DNA of 64,000 bases from Omphalotus guepiniiformis (lineage: Eukaryota > Basidiomycota > Agaricomycetes > Agaricales > Omphalotaceae), in the NCBI GenBank assembly GCA_028554645.1, contig JAQOOI010000035.1, positions 1 through 64,000 on the forward strand, given 5' to 3'. Positions 58,149 to 64,000 of this stretch are shown here, in pieces (within the stretch, counting starts at the first letter, position 1; each line of letters opens with the position of its first letter). A program made the translations under genes and the position numbers. A model generated the notes under the pieces. It saw only the letters and a list, made by a program, of their open reading frames with translations, did not search any database and was not told the origin of the DNA.

Positions 58149-59474
58149 ATGGCTCGAGGATCCAACAAGACCTGGCCCGAGAGGGATCAATGGTTAAAGG
58201 AGACTCAAGAGGCTATTACTGCCGCTCAAGCCGTTCAAGCCTTCCCCAAAGCCAGTCCCAAGCTTCTAGGACCAGTCGTGACGGCTCTAGCCAATCATAT
58301 GGTTTGTTTATTATATTCATCAGGCTTCGTCAAGCTCATATTTCTTCATAGTCAAAGCCTTTGAATGCCAAAGTGGTGGCCAAGGATGATATCGCCTTTG
58401 ATACCTTCCAGAAAGGACTCAACACTGTGATAGGTATTACAGAGATTGATGGGGTCAATCGTCCCTACCATCTAAATGGGCTCGAGGAGTTCTTTGCCAA
58501 GCTCGAGGTTCTTCGACAGCCCACTCGTAAGCGCAAGGTAACTCCCTTCTTTCCTCATTAATCTTTACAAGTTTCATTCTATACTCTTCGCAGAATGTTA
58601 AATCCCCTCTTATCATCGAAGACGATGATGATGATGATGAGATTGAGTTCGTCGGAGGTCGGATTGCTTCTACTCCAGTAAGTATCCATATTTCTTAGGT
58701 CGAGACTCCGACTTGACCTAAGTTTAGGACTATAAAGCCGGACTCGCAGCCGCCTTGGGTCTTTCTGCATCTATGCATGCCCCTTCTCAAGAATTAAGCC
58801 TTCCTCCTGGCCTCAAGTTCAACAAGAAGGTCAGGGTAAGTGCAGTGTCTTCTTATTCATCATATTCTAACTTCGCCGAACATTCAGGACGTCGCGAATC
58901 GTTCTTCTACTCTTTCATTGGCCCTCGGCGATGTACCTGGAATGGATGTACGTTCTCGTTCCTACCTCAAGGCCATGTATTACTTATCAGTTGCTCAGGA
59001 TAACATTGCAGCTGCCAATGGCAAGCGCATTCGCCTCGAGCAACCCATTTCCGATCTTCGTGAGGATATTGAGGGTAAGTAAGCCTGGTTTCTCCCTGCC
59101 TCGACCCTTACTGACCATATTGATCAGAGGATAAGACCCTTCGAGAGGCCGCCATCGCTACAACTTTCCGCCATATCACGCTCACTCCATATCTCGAACT
59201 GCCCAAGCTTAGCGTCGAAGCTTTACGCTCAGTTCTCAATTTCCTTCGTACCGAACAAGTCACTCTTCAGCATGCTGTACATTTCCATGCCAATCAGTAC
59301 CAGTTCGTTGTTAAACAGATGGACAACATCCAACGAGAGCAATTTAGTCGTCTCTCAGTCGAGGACAAACAAACCGCTGATTCTTCATCTTCGGAGACCC
59401 CTCAAGATGCTACCATGGAGGAGGCTGGGTCTAGCTCGGCTGATACCACAGCTACCAACTCTAGCAGCGCCTAA
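58149..59474 (+). CDS. Second opposite-strand gene of element C, coiled-coil protein
   Basis: Six exons (58149-58301, 58352-58537, 58594-58677, 58728-58835, 58888-59074, 59128-59474) give 354 aa with no internal stop. Starts MARGSNKTWPERDQWLKETQ. It has an acidic IIEDDDDDDEIEF patch like its neighbour's, a central segment (YLKAMYYLSVAQDNIAAANG), and a helical C-terminal half (LRSVLNFLRTEQVTLQHAVH; FHANQYQFVVKQMDNIQREQ) ending in a Ser/Thr/Glu-rich tail. It has no cysteine cluster. I do not recognise the family. It converges on the pol gene, 191 bp away. Conserved splicing in a repeat copy argues for recent function. Confidence 0.75.
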
Positions 59475-59665
59475 GTAAGTTTCGTCGATCCCCGTAATCT
59501 AGTTCTTTCTAACTGAATTGTTGTGAGAATAGGCGCTAGACCCTGTATTCCGAGTCTCCAACCTACTTTACACTCCCAACTTATGATATAGTTCATATAC
59601 CTTCGTACATATAACTCTTTCGAGTTTCTTATTACTGTCATTACTTCGAGCCTTCAGAATATCGA
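59475..59665. other. Convergent spacer between gene 2 and pol
   Basis: Short AT-rich stretch with shared terminator function. Nothing else was seen. Confidence 0.5.
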
Positions 59666-62600
59666 TTAAGTACCACTTCGACGCAATAGAACAAACTGTT
59701 TATTGCTTCTAGTTCGCACTCCAGTGATCTCTTCAGGTTCTGCGCTTAAATCCCTCTCAGGAGAAGGATGATCATCTTCTTCATCAGAATCATCTTCATA
59801 TTCCTCATCCCGAGGCATTCTTAAGTTCGGAATGGAGTCAAAAATGTAATCTCGACTTTGTTCGTCGTAAGTATCCTCATCTTCGTTCACCATACGTTCT
59901 AGCTGTTCTGCAGTAAGGTCTATGAGGTCTAGCACGTTCGTAGGTAGGTCTATAGGCTCATATCTTGCAAGATGCGGCAGTACACGAAAGGCAGCAATCT
60001 TTTCTTTAAGTACAGAGCCATCCATTTCAGCAATAATGTAGGCACCACCCTTAGTTCGTCTGATGACAATCATAGGTCCTCTATACCTTGGATACATCTT
60101 CCTGTCCAAGCTCTTCTCAATTTGAGTGTTTCGAACTTGTACTAGAGTTCCAGGTTTGAAATCATAGTCTTTTATTACATGTTCATAATCTTGTTCAAAC
60201 TTCTTCATAGTTCTTCTTTTCTCTTCGTCGACCCTGGAAATCATGTCCATAACATGAGTTCTATGCTTTGCCAAGGCTCTAGCCCTGTAGCCGATCAATT
60301 CTTCGTAAGTCAGGACTCTATCTGGTACCTCTACCAACCAAGTTGATTCTATAAGGTCTAGAGGCAGTATTGGTTCTGCTCCAGTTACTAAGAAGTAAGG
60401 AGAACATCCAAACCCTCTTCTAGTTGTTACTCTGTCTGCCCAAAGCACATGTTTGAGAAACCAGTACCAACGTTTAAGATCACCTCCCGTTGCTTTTACT
60501 AAAGCTTGACGGATATCAAAGTGTGCTCTTTCAATCTTTCCATTGGCTTGAGAATTATAGGCTGAGATACGAATCCCTTTAATCCCATACTTCTCTTCCA
60601 GCCATTTCAACATTGCAATCATGCTTCTAGCATTATCAGTTACCACTTCCTGAGGGCAACCCCATCTACATATTATATCTTCAAAGAACCATTCGCCTAA
60701 GGCTCGAGCTGTCTCATCTCTGATTGCTCGTCCCTCTGACCAAGAAGATAAAGCACATCGGCCATGTACGACGTTCTTACAGCCATTACTAGCCGGAGAT
60801 ACTTTGAATACATCCACATGTACCTTCTGGAACAGAGAAGGGGTGTGAGTAAGGATAGATGGTATTTTCAATAGCGCTAGAGCTCGATCTTGACATGCCT
60901 GACACGTTTTCACGAACCAATTGACATCTCGCTCCAGTTCTGGCCACCAGAACCTCTTTTCTATCACAGCCTTCGTAGCATACATTCCTTTGTGTCCCAA
61001 ATGATCATGAGCACTATGCAGGATATACATACGACATTCTTTCTCAACTATTAGCTGATGTTGTCCCCCAACTTCATCATTTCTTCGATACATACGTCCT
61101 TTCTTGTCGACGAAGTATCGAGACGCCTTCAAAAGAAATTTCTTTCGAGCTCGAGCATCCATCTCATCCAGCATATCCGATTCAGGATGCATTAAGAACT
61201 CTTTTATTCTCGGTAGCAGTTGATCTAGCTCAATCCCTATGGTAGTTCTATGTTCTTCCATATAAGGATGATCATGTTTCCATTCTTCTGTCGATTCAGG
61301 AGCTACTAGAAGCTGTGCAAACTGGTCTAGAGTCTTTCCTTGTTCAAAAAGTATGTGCTCTCGCCAGTAGGCGAATCTTCGCTCTTCTTCAATTAATTCT
61401 TGAATATCATCTTCGAAGTCTTCTACTGACAAGGCTAGATCCTGTAAGTATCTACCTCTAGAGTCTATCTCATGCTTAAAGTCTTCAAAGTCATAAGGGC
61501 CCTGCTCATTCTCATCTTCCTGACGAAATCGCAATGGTTCCCCATCATCTTCATCTAGATAATCTTCCTCTTCTGCAGGTAATCTCTCTGTTGGTTCACT
61601 ACCCGGTGGTGGTCTAGATAGTCCATCTGGTCCATGTATAGACCCCTTGATATGTACCAATTCAAAGTGATACTTTCTTATTTCTTCAATCCAACGATTA
61701 ATAGTTGCATTTGGGCCACTACTTGGGTTATCTAACATCCCTTTTATGTAGCTAGCATCCGTTTCTACAGTTAGATCCCTACAACCATAAGTTTGGTAGT
61801 AAGTATGGGCTAGCGCGAGCTTGAGCCCATATAACTCTCTCTTAGGCTGTGAGAACCTTGCTTCTCGTTCATTTAATGTTATAGATCCAAAGTAGTTATA
61901 AAACTTCTTTTTAGGATCAGTAGGATCTCTTTGGTATAAATAATATCCTACAGCCATCCATGATGTATCCACTGCTAGAGTAATGCCGCTAGACAACGAA
62001 TAATCAATTGCTTTCAATGCAGGAGCGTTTCTAATGCCTTCTTTTAATAGCTCGACGGCTTCTAACTCTTTTTCTCCTATCTCAAAGGGAACTTGTGAAC
62101 TAGTCAACCTTGTGAGGGGTCTAGCCTTCTTTGCATAGTCTTTAATGAACATCCTGAGTTGTCCTGCAGTCCCCAAGAATGATTTAACGTGTGTACGCTT
62201 CGTCCATTGAGTTGCATCCCATGACAAAATAGTCTTAGCCATCTTTTCTTCAGGTAATTCACCCTCATACGAGACTCTATGTCCCACAACATTTCCTTCT
62301 GCGCAGCAAATGAATGCTTTAGGTCCTGAGAAGGTTCCTCCAGCATGTTTCATTTGTTGAACAATTCTATTCATATTTTGCATGTGTTCCCATACAAACC
62401 TTCTAATTCCACTGTTCTCAGGAATTGTTTCGTACCCTCTACCTTCGAGCTCATACCTAGTAGACGGTCCTTTCACTGGAACATCATCTATATAGGGTCT
62501 CATTATATGTGGAATTTCTTCTTTCAATATATAAGTGATATCATCATGATAGATTGGTACTGAGTTAGTCCATCCCATTGGTAGTTTTACAAGTCGGTGA

Positions 62601-63663
62601 GGGCCAAAAGGAGTTTGAAACGTCGTCAAATCCCTAGATCCCTCATCTACTAGCCTTTCATCATAGCCTACAAATACATCTAGTAGTCCAATACAAGATC
62701 TGCCTGCAAAGCTTCTAGCTATGTCAGCCGTAGCAGGAGGTATACCTGAGTGTTGAATCGTGACCTTGTTTAACGGTTCTAGACTGTGTACTAGCCGTAA
62801 ACTTTTGCCATCTTTCTTCAAAACACAGAACCTTCTGGATCTATAAGAGGAGCTCGAGGGTTCGTAGACCCCAGAATCAATCTTATCTTTAATTATTTTG
62901 CATACATCTTCATAGATCCCGGGCGGAATAGGTATATCCCTCTCGACCCATGGAGTATGTGGTATAACAGGAAATTTAACAGGTGGAAAGAACTCTGTCT
63001 TGAAAGTTCCCCCTTCTGAAGCTTCCCATGCGAAACCTTTCTCTTGTACCTTCATTAAGTGATGTACTAGCTTCATTTCTTCAGGCCATAAGAAGTCTTC
63101 ATCATGATTCTTCTCAATAATAGCTTTTCTTTCTTCATTATAATGTTCTCCAGGTGTGACGTCCGGTGGATTTGGTGACAAAGTCGGCATCCCTTCTAGC
63201 GGGTCACCAGTTATGTGCCTTTCTATCCTGAACTCCTCTGGAAGCGTAGTTTTTACTGGTTTCACTTTTATTGCCACAGGTTTATACTTACTGCCGAATA
63301 CTGCAAACGGTTTTCGAAATCTAGCCTTACTTCCACGAGGTAGGATCCTACAGTGTAAGTTTGGCATTCGCCGAACCATTTTCTCAGTTCGAGCAGCCGT
63401 ATTGAATACAGTAGCTGCCTCGAGACCCTCATATGCAGGTCTCGAAGGTACTTTCTCATCCTGTACCTTAGCTTCACGCCAAGTACAATATACCTTGCAA
63501 TTATCTTCGGTTATTTCTTTCTTCATGTAGCTTTTAAGCATAAGGGCAGCCTTGGGATCACTCTCTTCAATGCTAGCTCGAGATGCATATACATATGCCT
63601 CAGCCTTCTCATTATCAGAGAATGTTTCCTCATCAGGCAGTCTATACCCAGTTATTTCATATC
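59666..63663 (-). CDS. Pol of element C (reverse transcriptase, RNase H, integrase)
   Basis: About 1,332 codons on the minus strand, open to the right beyond an inserted LTR, which supplies the first 40 codons of the 1,372-codon frame. Reverse transcriptase: RRFCVLKKDGKSLRLVHSLE, LLDVFVGYDE, and YIDD at about codon 431. RNase H: TLAVDTSWMAVGYYLYQ, then KRELYGLKLAL and DLTVETDASYI. Integrase finger: HDHLGHKG with CQACQD (codon about 925). Core: VDVF, VTDNAR and GKIERAHFD (D, D, E, about codons 990, 1048, 1084). The C-terminus is acidic and has no chromodomain. The protease and gag are not in the window. The frame has no stops, so pol was recently active, but the LTR insertion separates it from its own start. 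Confidence 0.9.
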
Positions 63664-64000
63664 TGTTAAGTCCGTGAGGACTAGAGATGGTAAGAGAGCG
63701 AGGACCTCCGAGGGGGTCCGAGAGAAGGAGTTCGAAAGGAACAAGACAAGATAAACCAGGAGCTCCGAATTGCCCCGGCAACAAGACTTCACCCGGTAGG
63801 CAGTATTATTTTGACACTGCCCCCCGTGCTGCACCTGGATTGGAAGTCCGAGGAGAGATGAGAGTTCAGACGAGAAATTCAAGATAGTAGTCCGGAGACT
63901 AAATTGATTTAAAACTAAAGTATATACAGTATAAGCGTGAAGTATTTATATGAGTATTCTACCGGAGATACTCGGAGTAATAAAACAATAGTGTGAGAAG
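63664..64000 (-). repeat. LTR of the chromovirus B family, inserted in element C
   Basis: Reverse complement of the B LTR: from 63664 (TGTTAAGTCCGTGAGG) leftmost to the window edge. It differs from B's LTRs at scattered positions (GTGAGG for GTGCGG, AGGGGG near 63712), so it is a different, older or diverged copy. It could be a solo LTR or the start of a full element beyond the window. Confidence 0.93.

Larger units (their letters stand above)
54965..63663 (-). mobile_element. Gypsy-type element C, ambisense (partial)
   Basis: Minus orientation: pol (63663 to 59666), then two genes on the opposite strand (58149-59474 and 55470-57382), then the polypurine tract and probable 3' LTR. The gag end and 5' LTR lie beyond a chromovirus-B-type LTR inserted at 63664 and beyond the window. 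It is unrelated in detail to element B: no chromodomain and a different pol. The opposite-strand gene position is the same. Confidence 0.7.

Noticed and set aside
63664..63784. N-terminal 40 codons of the 1,372-codon frame as part of element C pol
   Set aside because: They are translated LTR sequence of the chromovirus B family, matching 40341-40461 in reverse complement.

Overview
The window is nuclear DNA of a filamentous basidiomycete, most likely an agaricomycete. Genes are broken by many short (about 45-80 nt) GT-AG introns. The housekeeping set is fungal: sterol C-5 desaturase, sphingolipid C9-methyltransferase, Yif1, fibrillarin, a Ypk/Gad8-type AGC kinase, a PP6/Sit4 phosphatase and a psi-producing oxygenase. 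The right third is packed with basidiomycete-type Ty3/Gypsy retroelements. No tRNA, rRNA or CRISPR was seen. The species is not determined.

Region 1 (1-12 kb and 18.6-19.4 kb) is an accessory zone built around one small secreted-protein family. There are five three-exon copies with an identical exon layout (a secretion-signal exon of 11-12 codons, then about 105, then about 92 codons) and one decayed copy. Three repeats in the mature protein loosely resemble fungal fucose-lectin (AAL-type) propeller blades. Two copies lie in a tandem duplication of about 1.87 kb. An F-box protein gene and a small palindromic element sit among them.

Region 2 (12.2-18.1 kb) holds conserved lipid and trafficking genes: ERG3 converging on YIF1, then YIF1 diverging from a sphingolipid C9-methyltransferase across a 118-bp promoter with two AACCCTAACCC boxes, then a 149-aa essential myosin light chain-like protein.

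Region 3 (20.3-36.3 kb) holds a Ppo fatty-acid dioxygenase lacking a visible P450 cysteine ligand, fibrillarin divergent from a Cys-rich protein, an unknown protein, a Cid1-type nucleotidyltransferase with a probable GC-AG intron, an AGC kinase, and a PP6-type phosphatase with an odd exon junction.

Region 4 (36.7-64 kb) is nested mobile DNA. An old, C-to-T-decayed gypsy element (A, 37.2-53.1 kb) was split inside its reverse transcriptase by a younger chromovirus (B, 39921-50237, 5-bp duplication GATGG) and by a 1.29-kb foldback element (50312-51603). B's pol was itself split by a 1.85-kb LTR-like insertion (44279-46123, duplication CCGG). A third element (C, 54965-63663, pol on the minus strand) carries an LTR of the B family inserted in its pol frame at the window's right edge. 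Both B and C carry, between pol and the 3' polypurine tract, multi-exon genes on the opposite strand. One such gene in each element encodes a Zn2Cys6-spaced cysteine cluster beside acidic and coiled-coil segments. This ambisense design, seen in two different elements, is the most unusual system here.
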